This document shows, piece after piece, positions 1-12,800 of a stretch of 64,000 bases of DNA (position 1 is its first letter; the number at the start of each line of letters is the position of its first letter). The notes under the pieces were generated by a model that was not told the origin of the DNA, ran no database searches, and worked only from the letters and a program-made list of their open reading frames with translations. Source of the stretch: Formicarius rufipectus (taxonomy: Eukaryota; Chordata; Aves; Passeriformes; Formicariidae); the NCBI GenBank assembly GCA_013399695.1, contig VXAU01006172.1:597608-661607 (forward strand), in the 5' to 3' direction. Made by a program: the position numbers and the translations under genes.

Positions 1-2289
1 CTATTTGTCACTGATCTCTGTCTCGTCCTCATATCAGGTGACGCCACATCGCCCAGAAGAAGCATGTTCCTGCTATACCCTTTCTCTTTGGTTGTCCTTT
101 CTTACACTTTCATCTGCATTACTTTTTCCAATGAGCAAGTAGCAGTTGGTCTTCTCATCCCACAGGAATTAATTTCATCCCAGCTCAGGAAAAGAAGCAT
201 ACATCCTTAAGTAAAGAGATAATGTACTTAAATAATATTGGTATGCTTTAAAAGAAAATTCCAGATGCTGGTCTTGTTCCTTCTGTCCATGTCAAATCCA
301 CATCCTGCATGAATCACACAGAGCACAAAAGGGTCCCTGTCTGATTTGCCTTGGCTATGTCATAATAGAGGGTTAATGACAGTGAAAAGCATAAACCTAA
401 AACTCCTGCTAATGTCATTTAAGTATTTAGCTCAGTAAAACATCAATGTACCTTTCCAAGCAAATGCAAGTAAGCTTGGTTAAAAAATCCTGCAGAAGGC
501 TGGCACATTTGCTCAGGCCAATGAAATTCAGAGTGTTGCCATAATACCTGCCTTATAAAAATGCATGTATTTCTTCAGCTGTGTGTATTTAAACCTTTTA
601 GCAGTTCTAATGAGCTTTCAGAATGAAGCTACTACAGCAATCAGCCTCTGTGTAACAAGCAACATTTAAATATTAAAAATGTAAATTAGCAAAGCTGGTT
701 AATTACAATTTTCCAAATACTGAAAAAGTGCAAGTAAGACTATTAACTGCTTTGAAATTCAGATATCAGTTCCTCCCACTCAGAGAACATCTAGTTCAGT
801 AGTGATGATGAAGTTACAGAACAGTCTCCTGAGCTAGCCAAAACAGTATCTGCTTACCAGAACTAAAAGCCATGCATTTCAGAGAAGTTAAAAGTACACA
901 AAATGTTTGGAGAAATGCCTTCCCTCTTTTTTTTTTTTTTTTTTTTCCAGATCACAGCATACCAATCTGTGAAAATAAAAATGTACCCAGGAAACATTGT
1001 TTCTGATGAAACACAGACTTTTACCCAAAAGTATGGCTAGTTTCTTCCTTGCTCCTTGTGCCCATGCCTGAGAAACCTTTGATGCTGTGCACTGTTGTCA
1101 ACCATGCTGAGAGCTGGGCAGGCTGGGTCCCGCTCACCTCCACAGTCTCCCATTCACATGATCACCTTTCCCTCACTGAGCATATTTGTGTTGAGTTCAT
1201 CCACTGCCAAAAATGTGCAGGCAGTGTCTGAACTACAGTTCCTTCTGTCCCAACTTCTTCATAAAAATGACCTTGGCAGCAAATGTAATATCAGCAGAGT
1301 ATTTACAACAGCCAACTGATGAGACATTATCTTAATTTTCTCTTAGACAGCACAGGTGATCATAAGCTGGCACTCAAGCCCATCCTATGAACATATTTCC
1401 TTTAGAGGGAAAAAAGTAGACAGAATACTCTCTGAAGTCACCCACTAGGAATGTCCCCAAAGTCCCAGCCTAGCCCTTAGATTCCCTCAGGTCTCCTTAT
1501 GGCTTTCAGCCACCGCACACACTTTCGTTTACTGACGTGGGTGCAGGCACTGAGTTAATGGCCTACCAGAAAGATGACAAATGGATCCAAAATTATAAAT
1601 GTGTGTATCTCTTGAGTGCATCATCTTCCTGTACTGCTTCATCCTACACAACAAAGAAGGGGCACAGAAAATTTCTCCTCCTTAGTCTTCACTGTAACTG
1701 ACTGAAACCACAAGAAGTCATCCCTTTTAAATGAGCTCTAAATGTTTTTAGTTTCAGTAATGGAAAAAAATATTTTTTCATTTTTTTACTGTATACACTT
1801 TTGCAAATAAAAAACTTAAGAGAGAATGTCTTCCAAAAGTGACAAAAATGTTTGATTGCAGTTCTTCACAGAAGTAAATGTGTGAGTTTTGTTGTTGCTT
1901 AAGGAAACTGCATTTCATTGCTTTACCGCTTGCTCTGTAGTGGCTATCTGAGCATCTATGTTTCTAATGGATCTCAGAATTCACATGTTGCCTTTGTTTC
2001 CTTTTAAGCAATCATTAATTTTTCATCTGTGTCTAATCCAGCTTGTTTTTGCCTAAAATTCCAAATGGCCTGTTCAGCTCCATCTAAAATTGAAATGAAG
2101 TTCCAAGCTATTTCTGGAAGACATTATATATTAGAAGCTATCAATACTTGGCGGTATCTTTTCACTTGAAAACCCTTTGTTGTCTTAGTTTGGAGTTACC
2201 TTTGGGCAAACACCTCTCAAAAGAAGGTTTATTCATCTGACTTTCAACTGCTTAATAAGAATTTAACTGAATAACACTTGTGTCACTGA
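1..2289. other. Intergenic DNA, no gene seen
   Basis: No open frame longer than about 75 codons and no recognisable protein similarity. The sequence is AT-rich and of mixed composition. The only clear structure is a run of 20 T at 927-946, which could be a microsatellite or the reversed tail of an old retroposon. It belongs to the long gene-poor side upstream of KRR1. Confidence 0.6.
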
Positions 2290-3560
2290 ACCATACTGTA
2301 TACTTGCAGTTGCCAGGGTCAGCTTTCTCCTTATCTTTGTTAATTATATTTCCCTCCATGTCCAACAGAGAATGGAGGTTTTCCTTTGTGTTATTAATGT
2401 ATTTATAGAAGGACCTTTTGTTTCCCTAACAGAATTGGCCAAATTAACTTCAAATTGTGTTTTTGTTTCCCTGATTTTTTTCTGCATGATCTAGCTATCT
2501 TCATAAATTCTTTGTAAGTAGCCAGCCCTTTCTTCCACAGTTGGTAAATTTCTTTTTATTCCTGATTTCCTTTAGAATTGCTCTATTTAACAAGGCCAAT
2601 CACCTTCCTCACCAGCTAGCCTTTAGGCACACTGGTATAGCCTGTTCCTGTGCACTCAAAACTTCCTACTTGAAGTATGTCCATCCCTCCCAGACCCCCT
2701 TGTTTTTAAGGGTTATGCCCTGAACTAGTCTTCTGAATAGGCCAAAATCTGCCCTCCGGAAGTCCAGTGTAGAGGTTTTATTAATGGCTCTCCTTACATC
2801 TTCCAGTATTGAAAATTCTATTATTTCTTGGTCATTATGCCCTAGGCGGCCTCCAACCACTACATCTCCCACCAGCCCTTCTCTGTTTGTAAACAGGAGG
2901 TCTAGTGGGGTCTTACCCCTGGTAGGCTCATTTACTAGCTGATGAAGGAAATGGTCTTCTATACACTCTAGGAAATTCCTAGACTGCCTCTTCTCTGCAG
3001 TATTTAGCTCCCAGCAGGTATCTGGCAGGTTAAAGTTACCCACAAGAACAAGGGATGGTGATTTTGAGACATCTGACAGCTGCTTATAGAATAATTCATC
3101 TCCTTCATTGTCCTGGTAGGGCGGTCTACAACAGACACCCACGAGGATGTCAGCCTTGTTGGCCTTCCCCCTGATTCTGGTCCACAGGCACTCAACCTTG
3201 TCACTGCTGACCTCAAGTTCAACAGAGTCAAGAGACTCTCTAACATATAAAGCCACCCCTCCACCTCTCCTACCCTGCCTGTCCTTTCTGAAGAGCTTGT
3301 AGCCATCCATAGCAGCACTCCAGTCATGTGAGTCATCCCACAATGTTTCTGTGATGACAACTATGTCATAGCTTTCCTGCTGCACAATGGACTCCAGCTC
3401 CTCTTGTTTTTTGCCCATACTATGTGCATTAGTGCCCGTGCACTTCAGGTGGGCTGCTGATTTCACTCTTAACACAGGCTTCCCATCCTTAGGCTGGTCT
3501 TTGGAGAGCCCAGTTTCAATCTCTTCCTTTCTCTCAACCTCTTTCTTTTATGACTTAACT
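2290..3560 (-). mobile_element. CR1 LINE, decayed ORF2 fragment (endonuclease domain and start of RT region)
   Basis: An open frame of 269 codons at 3475-2666 on the - strand reads as the apurinic-type endonuclease of a CR1 non-LTR retrotransposon. Seen in order are IVVITET, GGGVALYVRE, the ECLWTRIRGKANKADILVGV block, LVLVGNFNLPDTCW, LDLLFTNREGLVGDVVVGG and LDFRRADFGLFRRLV. Beyond the stop near 2666, similarity to the CR1 linker continues with frameshifts and stops, including a FYKYINN...KENLHSLLD block near 2400-2350. Two catalytic motifs are changed: the usual GDFN reads GNFN, and the usual SDH reads NDQ. The element is therefore a dead fossil. The 5' part, the RT core and the 3' tail are missing. 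The outer ends are approximate. Confidence 0.93.
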
Positions 3561-5407
3561 ATGATTGCTTTTTCCAGGACAGGAAACAGCTACTTGCCAT
3601 AAAATTCATGTTCATGATTCTTGGCCGAGGCTGAAATTGTGGCTTGACCCAAAATATCTCTGGGTTTCTTTACAAATATATTAGGCCAGATTCCGTTTTT
3701 CTCTCTGATTTTGTGTTTTTGGAGGGGTCACTGTGTGTAACTAATAACAACTTCTTAAAAAACAGGCCTGATGACCAGTGAACAAAAATCACAAACTCTA
3801 TTTGTTTCCACTTCTTTTCTGGTGACAATTCCAGGCAAGAACTATCTTCAAGAATCAACCCTAACTTTCCCGAGTGCCTGACTGATGGCCCTCTGTCAGT
3901 GGGCTCTGGGTGTTTACATTTTGCTTGATGTTTAGGTCTTTTGAGTCCCAAAGAAATGTACAGGCTCATTCCAAAGCCCATGGTCTGATGCTTTGCTTAA
4001 GCCTATGCTTATGATAGTGTGCTCTCTTTCTTCTCTCTGGTGAAAGGCAGGTAGGACCAGTGTACAAACCCCTAGGTGCCTTAATATTTAAATTACACCC
4101 CAAAAGGAAGAAATCACCCACCTGGAAGAGCGTAGGAATAGGGTAGGAAGAGATGTCCCCAGCATAAGGCTATCAGAGAATACAGCTTAGGGACTCTCAG
4201 GAAAAATCACTTCCTCTCTCTTTTACTATCTTGAAAAGTATGGAAGACCACTCCAAGTCAGCTGCTTTATTCAGGATGGAGCTTGAAAGTTCTTGTGTTG
4301 AAAGAAGAATAGAGGGGGAGCACTGGGCACCTCCATCCTCACGCATACTCTGGAGACCTCAGTGTCAGTGCCCAGGTATTCCTTGCAATTCCAAGCCAGG
4401 AGGTGTGGCCATGCTGTACAGCTGAGTCACAATGCACAAAGGTGTCCAGTATCATGGTGTGGGTATAGGTCAGCTCTACAGGGTGCACGAGCTCTTGTAT
4501 CCCTCCTCTGGGACTCTGCTGTCATACAAACGCCATCAGTAAAAGGATTAAATACTTGCAAATCGTGTCAGCTGTGCCTGACATCACTTCCCAATCCACA
4601 GTAGCCCACTGCTCTCGAAGCATGGAACAAAGGTGAAAACATCCATGACCAGAATATTTAAATCTCTATTACATGCTGTTTGGCCAGGTTGGTGAATGCA
4701 CTGTGGAAATGGTGGAGAGAGAAATTTCAGAAAGGAAAAGGAGAGAACAAATTATGCTACAATTGTTTTGTTTGGATTTTTTAGGACCCTACAGAAGACC
4801 TGAGATGTGCAATAGCAATATTGAGGGAATAAATAGAATGCTGTGAAAATTGTGAGTACAGAGAACAGGGGAATTGGACTTGTACATTGCAGATAAACTT
4901 GAATAATGGGGTCACATACTGCAGGCTTTGTAGTCCAATTTCATTTCCTTCACACATCATTCAGTTCTGCAAAACCTATTCGTCCAGTTATCTCCTTCTA
5001 TCTTTTAACTTCCTTCTACTCCAGCCACTGATGATTTTTATCTCATTACCACATGCTTCTCTTCTTCAGGAACCATTCTTTGTGGGCAAGATTACCCTGG
5101 TAACAAAACAAAACCAGATGAGAAAGGAGAAAAATGTATCATTCAACATGACTGTGTCAAAGGTAATAATAGCTTTTAATTATTTTTCCTAAAAACAACT
5201 ATCATACTCTGCAGTGAAAAAAGGTAATTTTCATTTGGGATTTGTTACACTGTAAAATTTTCAAAGAAATATTCAGAGGGGAAAAAAATCCCAACAGTGG
5301 ATTTGTTTAAGTAAGTTCAGGAAATGAAAGCTTGACTTTGATAATGATTTTTCACTTCTCCCCATGCATCTCAGTATCAAAGGAATAATCAAAAAAAAAA
5401 AAAAAAA
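3561..5407. other. Intergenic DNA, no gene seen
   Basis: Only short, overlapping chance frames. It ends in a run of 17 A at 5391-5407, just before a 38-bp tandem duplication. Nothing else is recognised. Confidence 0.6.
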
Positions 5408-5483
5408 GATACTCCAGAACTAATTCCTGTAACTGCATAAAAAAAGATACTCCAGCACTAATTCCTGTAACTGCATAAAACAA
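5408..5483. repeat. Two-copy tandem duplication, 38-bp unit
   Basis: Unit 1 (5408-5445) and unit 2 (5446-5483) both start GATACTCCAG and run through TAATTCCTGTAACTGCAT into an A-run. They differ by one substitution (GAAC versus GCAC) plus the distal end of the second unit. The duplication directly follows a 17-base A-run, so slippage or unequal repair anchored in poly-A is the simple explanation. Confidence 0.85.
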
Positions 5484-5501
5484 CAAGTTAATGTCACAAC
5501 C

Positions 5502-5700
5502 TTTCTTTTTTATTTTATTTTTATTTTTTTTCTGCAGGAGACATGAGTTTATTGTTACAGATTGAGGAGTGTTTATATTGGCAGCAATTCTCTGCCAAAG
5601 GAAAAATATTAGTGCAGTTAGAGCCCAGGTAATAAGCAAAATCTGAATCTGATCTATGCTTGGATAAACACCAATTCCATAAAACAAAATCTTCACATTT
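5502..5700 (-). pseudogene. Possible retroposed 3' end of an unidentified mRNA
   Basis: Read on the - strand, an AATAAA (5553-5548) lies about 15 bases before an A-rich tract (the complement of 5502-5532), the layout of a retroposed polyadenylated transcript. The sequence before it is open on the same strand and would encode a hydrophobic stretch (IQILLITWALTALIFFLW) within a 114-codon frame. I do not recognise the source gene. No target duplication was identified, and the A-rich tract is interrupted by T. Chance alignment of a low-complexity tract with AATAAA is a real alternative. Confidence 0.25.
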
Positions 5701-8700
5701 TAACACAGCAAATTTTTAAAATAAAAACAAAGGGAATGTCTTGACAGTGTTCTTTTAAAGAGCATTCAGAACTGGAAATACCGTTTCTGAAAGTCTATTT
5801 AAATTCCTATAAGCATCTAAACGACTCAAGGGAGAGCAGGCAGAGGGACAGATAACAAAAATCAATATGGGCTTTCAGTAAAGGACAGTGGCAAGGGAGA
5901 AAGAATGTAAACAATTATAAGCACAGAAAATTGCTGTAGCTCTAGTAATATTCCAGTCTCTTTCATCTGGTTCAACCTGCTGTTCAGTTTCTCTTAATTT
6001 AGACAAGAGGGGGGTGTTAGAGCTCTTTCCTGCCAAGGAATGGAAGAAAACAGCCTGCTTTCTTCTGTGTGCTTTTTAAAAAGCTGAGAATAACTACATT
6101 AAAACACTTCCTGGCCTTTTCAGGTTTTGAACAGAGGCTTATTGGGAGTGTCTGTGACTCTTTTGCACGTGCAGGCCAGCTGTGCTAAAAACTACTGTGA
6201 ATGTACAGCACTGCATTCACCTTGTGAAGGCAAAACACTAGTGCCTCCGTGACACCCTGTCACTGACTGCAGCAGCCCTTATTCAGGACTCCCTGGGTGT
6301 TGATATCAGAGTTTATGATGGAGGAGACCTATAGTATTGCACCAGTATCAACTGAATTAGAATGAATATGCTTTATGATGCTGTTTCAGAGCTACTTGTT
6401 TTAAATATTAATAATTCAGGATTCACAGGGATGGCAGAAAAAAATTGATAAGTAGAACTGTATGCGCATTAAACAGGGTTGGCTAAATGATCAGGAGAGC
6501 TTGTATACTTATTAGCTCAGCTCTGAAGGGAATATGAAGTGTAAGAGGTGATGCTGGAAAGATCCAGACAGGCTCAGCTGACACACTGGTCTCCTTGATC
6601 CTCACCAGGCTGCTCCCAGTAGTGTGTGCTCAAATGCTTTGTTCAGCCATATCTTTATGTAATGGATTTCAGCCCTACAACACCCCATTCAGTTAATTTT
6701 TCCTTTTCCCCCCCCCTTCTTTTTAACATGGGATCTGACACATGCAGCTATGAATCTTGGCTTAAATGTTACCACCGTTCTGTGTCCCTGTATGGACACA
6801 GACCCAGCAGTACCAGAAGTGTTAGGAAGGTGCAGATGTTTTGACTTTTGAAAGCCGCTGCAGATGAACCGCTGCACCACTGGCTTCTGGGGCTTTACGC
6901 TGCTGAAGCCCAGCCAAGCCTTGGTGGTGCCCAAGGAGAAGACTATGAGTTGCATTTATGCCACTTCAGCTTTCTCCTCTACTTGGTATCAGTGGAGATG
7001 GTCTTAACCTTGGTGCTACCAGTGAAACAGACCTCCAGACTGCCCAAATGTGACTGCTGCAGAGCTGTGGTGCTATGGAGCAACCCACAGAGCAGCCCTA
7101 CGCTCTGGAGTGGAACAAGACCATGGGTAAAATGACCTAAATCTGTCTCCTGGCTTGAGATCAATTGATGTTTCTTCTTCTATTGCTGTGTTGGATCAAT
7201 AGCCCAGCAGCTGCCTCCTGCTCTACTCACTCAGGCTGTGCTCTACTCACCTAGCTGCTTCACTGCTCCAGCTGCAGAGCTTTAGGTCCACCTCTGGAGC
7301 CTGCTCCTGCTTTCCATCCTGGTCCTACCCCAGCAGACCAGGACCTCCTATGAGTGTCCAGGACTACTATGAGCACCACCTCCAGCCACTGGGCTGGACT
7401 GGTTTCCACTGAAGCCTGAAGCTAGATGTGCTTCTTCCCCAAGAATCATTTGTTTAAAAAACATTACAAAATGACTGTGGGCAAGGGGGGCAGGGAAGGG
7501 GTAAAGGGGGAGGGATGGGCTCCAGGGATTTTGTCTACACTTGCAAAGAAGAAAAGTGTTTTGCTCCATTACTCATCCTGTAGTGAAATGTCTGGACTCC
7601 AGAGGCATCAAGGGTGTCATGATCTCATCACACTTGCAAGGTGGGTTTCTCCAAAGTTGATAGGATCAGTTAATGCTTTTAAAACACCAGCTGGAAAAAC
7701 CTTACTGTACAGCTAGCCTTGAGTGATGCCAGATGCCATGCATGTGTGTGCACATGGGGGTACGAATGGAGGGCAAAGGCACCACAGTGATACAATGCAC
7801 CACTTTTGCCTAAATATATGATACAAATTGCCTCTAATGCTAAATAGCCCTTCTGCTCACTGTGGTCAGACAAATAGGAAAAGTAACACTCAGTGCGCTG
7901 ATGGAGCTGCCCTCTGCTCTGCTCATGGCCATGCCTGGAGAGAGACTCTCCTGAGTTTCTATGTGGGTATTGGAAGCAAGGTCCTGCCATCCTCTCCCTC
8001 CTGCTCATGCTGCTGTGGGTGCTGTGTCCTACCTGTAAGCACCAGGCAAGTTTCTGCAGAGACTCCCTTTGGGCATGTGCCACAGTGAGCTGTGCTTTTC
8101 TTGTCACTGTTATTATTTTTAACTGTACTGGCAGCCCCGGTCCACCAAGTTCATTCCACTGCCTTGGACTTCTCTTGCCTCCCACCGGAGGAGCAGCAGG
8201 CTTGCAGTCTCCAGGCATCCTAGTTCTGGGGAACCCATCAGAGGGTTTGGGTGGTGGCAGCAGGGCTGTGTGGTGGCACAGAGCGGGCAGGTTCTGGGTC
8301 CTGTCCAGAAGAGGTGACAGTCCCCCTTCAGGTTTCAGCCATGCCTGCTGCATGGGCTCTGTGGCAGGAGGGCTGGGCAGTGCTGTGGTGGGGCAGTATG
8401 TTAAGTGCAGGCCGATAGAAGGTTGTCTGGGGGATCTCTAGAGGGATTTAGCAGATTAGTGCAGTTTGGTGCCAATGTGGAGATGTTTTGTAGGTTGCAG
8501 TGAGCAGACCCACCTCAGTGGAATTACAGCATCAGGAGGCAAGCGACAAGTTTTAAACTGCTCTTCACAGTTTGGAAAGCCACACTTAAAATGCTCATAG
8601 TAGAGTGCCAGAAAGATAAGGAGTAACCAGAAGAAAGTCACTATTGAAAAACATATACAGTCTCATGTGCTGGATTCCCACTTAGGGGACTGTAACAGTA

Positions 8701-9399
8701 CTTCCTCATGAAATGGCAAGAGGTGGTCAACATCCCTCAGGGAACAAAGCAATGTGGTGTTTTTCCTGCTTTAATTTCCCAGCCAGTGATTGCTGGATCC
8801 TTCTTTGTGATAAAGCACTCTCATTAACTGGAATTGGTTCTGTGTAGAAGTAAACTTAAGCTGTATGTAACCTAGTGCATTTGCCTGTTGTCATTTAGTG
8901 ACAGTATATAGTTTGGTGGCAATGGACTTGCAGTTAGACAGAAGTAAATTGGGAGGGAAGAGATCCCTGAACAAAGAGTCTGTGCTTGTGCCCATGACAG
9001 AAATATGTTTCCCTTTCTTTGAAGGAACATGAAATAGATCTTAATGCTTTGTCATCTTCCTGAAGGTTAACACTGCTGTACAGACAAAGGAAACAGCAAA
9101 TGAGGCACAGACAGGGCAGTGGCACACAATAGATTACATGATCTGATAGTCTGGCTGCTGTTAAAAAACATGCACTTACTGCAGCCAAGCTGAAATCCAG
9201 ACACCCAAGGAGATGGGGTGCAGAGCATCCTTCTGGGGAAAGGGCAGTTCTTCCTCCCTGGAAAATATGACAGACTGGAAAAGAGCTGGAGACCATGCTG
9301 AATATGATCTGCTAACCCATCCCTTCTGCCAAATGATTAAAGACAAGGGAATATTGAGTAGGAGTAAGTAGGATATATTACCTTCATGTTTGGCAGCAG
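5701..9399. other. Intergenic DNA, no supported gene
   Basis: The longest open frame is 7679-8353 on the - strand (224 codons, ATG start). It has no recognisable domain, signal peptide or repeat, and its composition follows the locally GC-richer DNA of 7.2-8.4 kb, so I treat it as chance. A small local duplication (CTCTACTCAC twice) occurs near 7220-7250. No splice-linked exon series was recognised. Confidence 0.5.
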
Positions 9400-9830
9400 C
9401 ACACTGGCCAAATGAGTCCATTTCTGGTATCAGCAATTCAAAGAGAATATTGAAAAACTGGAGGGAATTCAAGTAAGAACTACCAGAATGTAAAAAAATA
9501 AATAAATAAATAAAAGGAAAACATGAAGATTTCTTGAGAGGAGTCTGTTTATCTAATCAAAAACAAGGCTACTGCAGTCTGTGAATATCTACAGAGGAAA
9601 CAAAAATTTATTAGCTGATAGCTCTTCAGTATTAACAAATAACTATATAGCATTGTCCATCAAGAAGAGACAAAGACAGAAACACTACAGGTTAAAACTA
9701 AGGTGTAAGTGCCTAATAAAAAGAATAACTAACAATCTAATTAATAACTACCACAGACTGCATTATCTTCCTGTTGAAAAACATTCTCTGGGTTCAACAA
9801 GGGTTAACAAGGAAGTCTGAGGTTAACGTT
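9400..9830 (+). mobile_element. Ancient CR1-like LINE remnant, 3' half
   Basis: The + strand resembles the distal part of old amniote CR1-type elements that follows the reverse transcriptase. A stretch near 9435-9490 (TTCAAAGAGAATATTGAAAA, then CTGGAGGGAATTCAAG) matches the conserved run before the ATG-rich zone. Near 9575-9615 the typical GTGAATATCTACAGAGGAAA segment is seen, and near 9690-9710 TAAAACTAAGGTGTAAG. Indels and stops are frequent, so it is old. The assignment rests on memory of the consensus, and the ends are approximate. Confidence 0.5.
9491..9515. repeat. AAAT microsatellite
   Basis: An A-run followed by about five AAAT units, embedded in the CR1-like remnant. Confidence 0.9.
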
Positions 9831-12800
9831 CTGCAAAATCTCAAACCAAATGTTCTTAGCCACCTCTTTCTAGTTCTGCCTTTGAATCCTGTAATATATA
9901 TTCTGTTCCTAATTCAATGTCTTCCAGTGGTTTTTATTTCCTGTAATGAGGTTTTGGCTGATTTTTAGCTCTTATGCATAAACATTGCTGGCAGATAATG
10001 GCTAAGGATTTGTTACACAATTGGGCAGCAATACCCAAATCTTCATACGAGCATTCCACAACATAGCATTCAATTATGAAAATAACAATAGATTATGATT
10101 CTGAGTTCTGAGGGAATGTCAGCCAAAATGCCACCCTTTTTTTTATAAAAAAGCAAAAAGGATCAGGGCTTTTACCAAGGGCTTGCCAAGAGGAGACTGA
10201 AAAACCCTGCTTCACTCCCATGTATTTCCTATTACTGTATTTTATTTTACTTGTGTATTGTGGAAGAGTATTCAGGAGTACACAATTAAAAAAATAAATC
10301 TTGCATTGTTAGTTTGTGTGAGGTCTGGTGACATTTTTTTGACACGATGAGACACTGTGTTTAAACGCAGTGCTTGCTGAAATGCATCTCTCTAATCTGG
10401 TTTTGCCTAGCCTTGTATGCTGTAAAGTCCACACAAGGTGGATGTTAGAAACCACTGAGCTACAGGATAAATATTTTACATATGTTTTCTGGGGGGAAGA
10501 AAAGCAGGGCAAGTATTTGAGCTGCTTCCAACACTTTGTCTGTGCTTTGTGATTAGGAGAACAAGTTTCCTTTTTTGAGGGATTTCTGAGTTAGATTATT
10601 CACTGGTTTTAGGATATCAACAATGTACTTTCATAATTTTTATTATTGCTATTACCCAAAGAGTTTACAAGGTTATGGCATGTGGTCACATCATGCATAG
10701 CATTTGTATCACCATTCATTTATGAATTAGCTATATGCATATGCTAAAAATAACAAAAAGCAGCTATGTTTAAGGAGATAATGTTGCAAAATGCTGCTTG
10801 TAAAATTTGAGGACAGAAGATTTTCATTAGGTTTAGTTCAATGTGTTCTCTTGGTTGAAGATGTCTGTTTGAATGACATGTATAACTCACTTTTCTGCTC
10901 CTGATGTGGAACAGTCCAAAGCTCTTCTAATTTCATTTTTAACTAGTCAGGTATGTGCAGACACAGGTTGATAACCGAGATCAGGTGGATTAACTGGGGA
11001 ACTGAACTCAAATGACCACATTTTCCCCATGAATATGGAAGGGCAAGCACATCTGTTTGAGCAGCTAACTTTGTGGAGTTTTTTTATCAAAATGGAGGAA
11101 GTGGAGGGGAAAAAACAAGGCAAACAGCATGGATTACTGCCTGGACTTGGAGAGCACCCACAAAAGGATTTGCAGTTTACAGGATTTTAGATTTGGTATT
11201 TCAGTGCTATCAACTCCATTATTAAAGTCAAACTTTGTTTTCAGATTTACCATGTACAAACACGCAGTTAATACAAGCCCTCTGTGTATAAATAACAATA
11301 GTATGATGCACCAGGAAGAACAGACAAATCTAGCTGAGAAACCTTCTCATCCTGTTTCCATGCTTGCTTTAGTGATAACCCCAAAGACTTAGCTCATACC
11401 TCCATATCTGTTCTTTTGAGATACCTAAAACCTCACATGTTCAAAACACACACATCCTAAAATCGGAATTTAGGATAAATTTAGTCTGCAGACATGGGAG
11501 GGCTGAGATTGAGTCTTCTGCCAGTAAAAGACCTAGAATCAACTTTATTTTCTTAGGTCAGTAGTCAGTCTGGCTTGGGTTCCTCAGTCCTCCATAGGAA
11601 GGCAGATATCGTTTCGGTGATGCTTCCATTTCCTTGTTTCTCTTTCTTTTTCTTCTTCCCTTTTCGTAAAAGGTGCCTCATGCCCTTGTTTGTATTTCAA
11701 AGCAACACTTCCCACTACAGGTCATCAGTGGGAAAGAGGAAAAAGCTATGGCTTCCCTGTGAGGAAGATTGACAAAGATCTGGAGTTTTTCATTAAATCC
11801 TCTTTGATATAAATGACCGATGGAGAACTTGAAAGAAATATTATTTAAATAAACTAAATATAGATAAAAGATAAAAAATATAATTCTGTGCTCTTATCAA
11901 TTCATAAGCAAGCTGTTTTACTAGTGAACTTTTTCTAGCCTAACCACTTAAATATTTTAAATATTTTTGAATTTTTGAGACTAAATTAGTGCTAAGCTTT
12001 GGATGAGCAAATGGATTTGGAAAAAAAGCAAAAAAAGCAAATTTTGGATGAGTGTATGGCAGAACTGACAAGGATTAAGTAAATAGCTGCCTGTGTTCAT
12101 TCTGTAATTTATCAGCTTTTAAATGCTGAGCATTGTACAAGAAACTGTTCATATTTCCGAATACGAAACTTATGAAGGTGTGACCTCGTTCTCAGCCTGC
12201 CTTCCAGCCAGCCTCCTTGCTTCTGGTTCTGAGCAGTCAATAGTTCTTTCACTGTCCCTGTTACAGCACGTGGCTTTATATTGATCACTCTTGTATCTTC
12301 ATAATGCAATGATAGTACCTGCTTTGAGTCTGAATGTGTGTGAATCATTAGTCCAAAGCAAGCATGCATTAGGCCCCTTGTGTTTGGGGGAAGAAGAAAA
12401 TGCTGGGATGGGTGTTTGTATGTTCTAGTCACTGAAATGTGAAAGCAAGAAAAATAGCACAGGCAAACAAAACCACCATCTCAATAAAGTCTGTTCTGGG
12501 AATCTCTAAAATATAAAAAGAGAAGTGTTAATGAATGTATTTCTGAGGCACAACTTTGCACAGGATTGGGTTCTGCATATATGCAAGTCACTAAAGAGTG
12601 TTCTCATCAAACTTTCTGCTGGAAATGCTTTCATATACTGTGAGGGTACTTACAGGTCATAAGTATTTTAGCTCTTTTTATTCACCTGTATCTTTCTAAG
12701 ACTTAATATATCACTTGGAGTTAGATGTACACATGGTGAACGTGGGATTATTTCATCAGGACTACTTCTCCATTAAATGTCTTCTAGGAAAGGGCATTTA

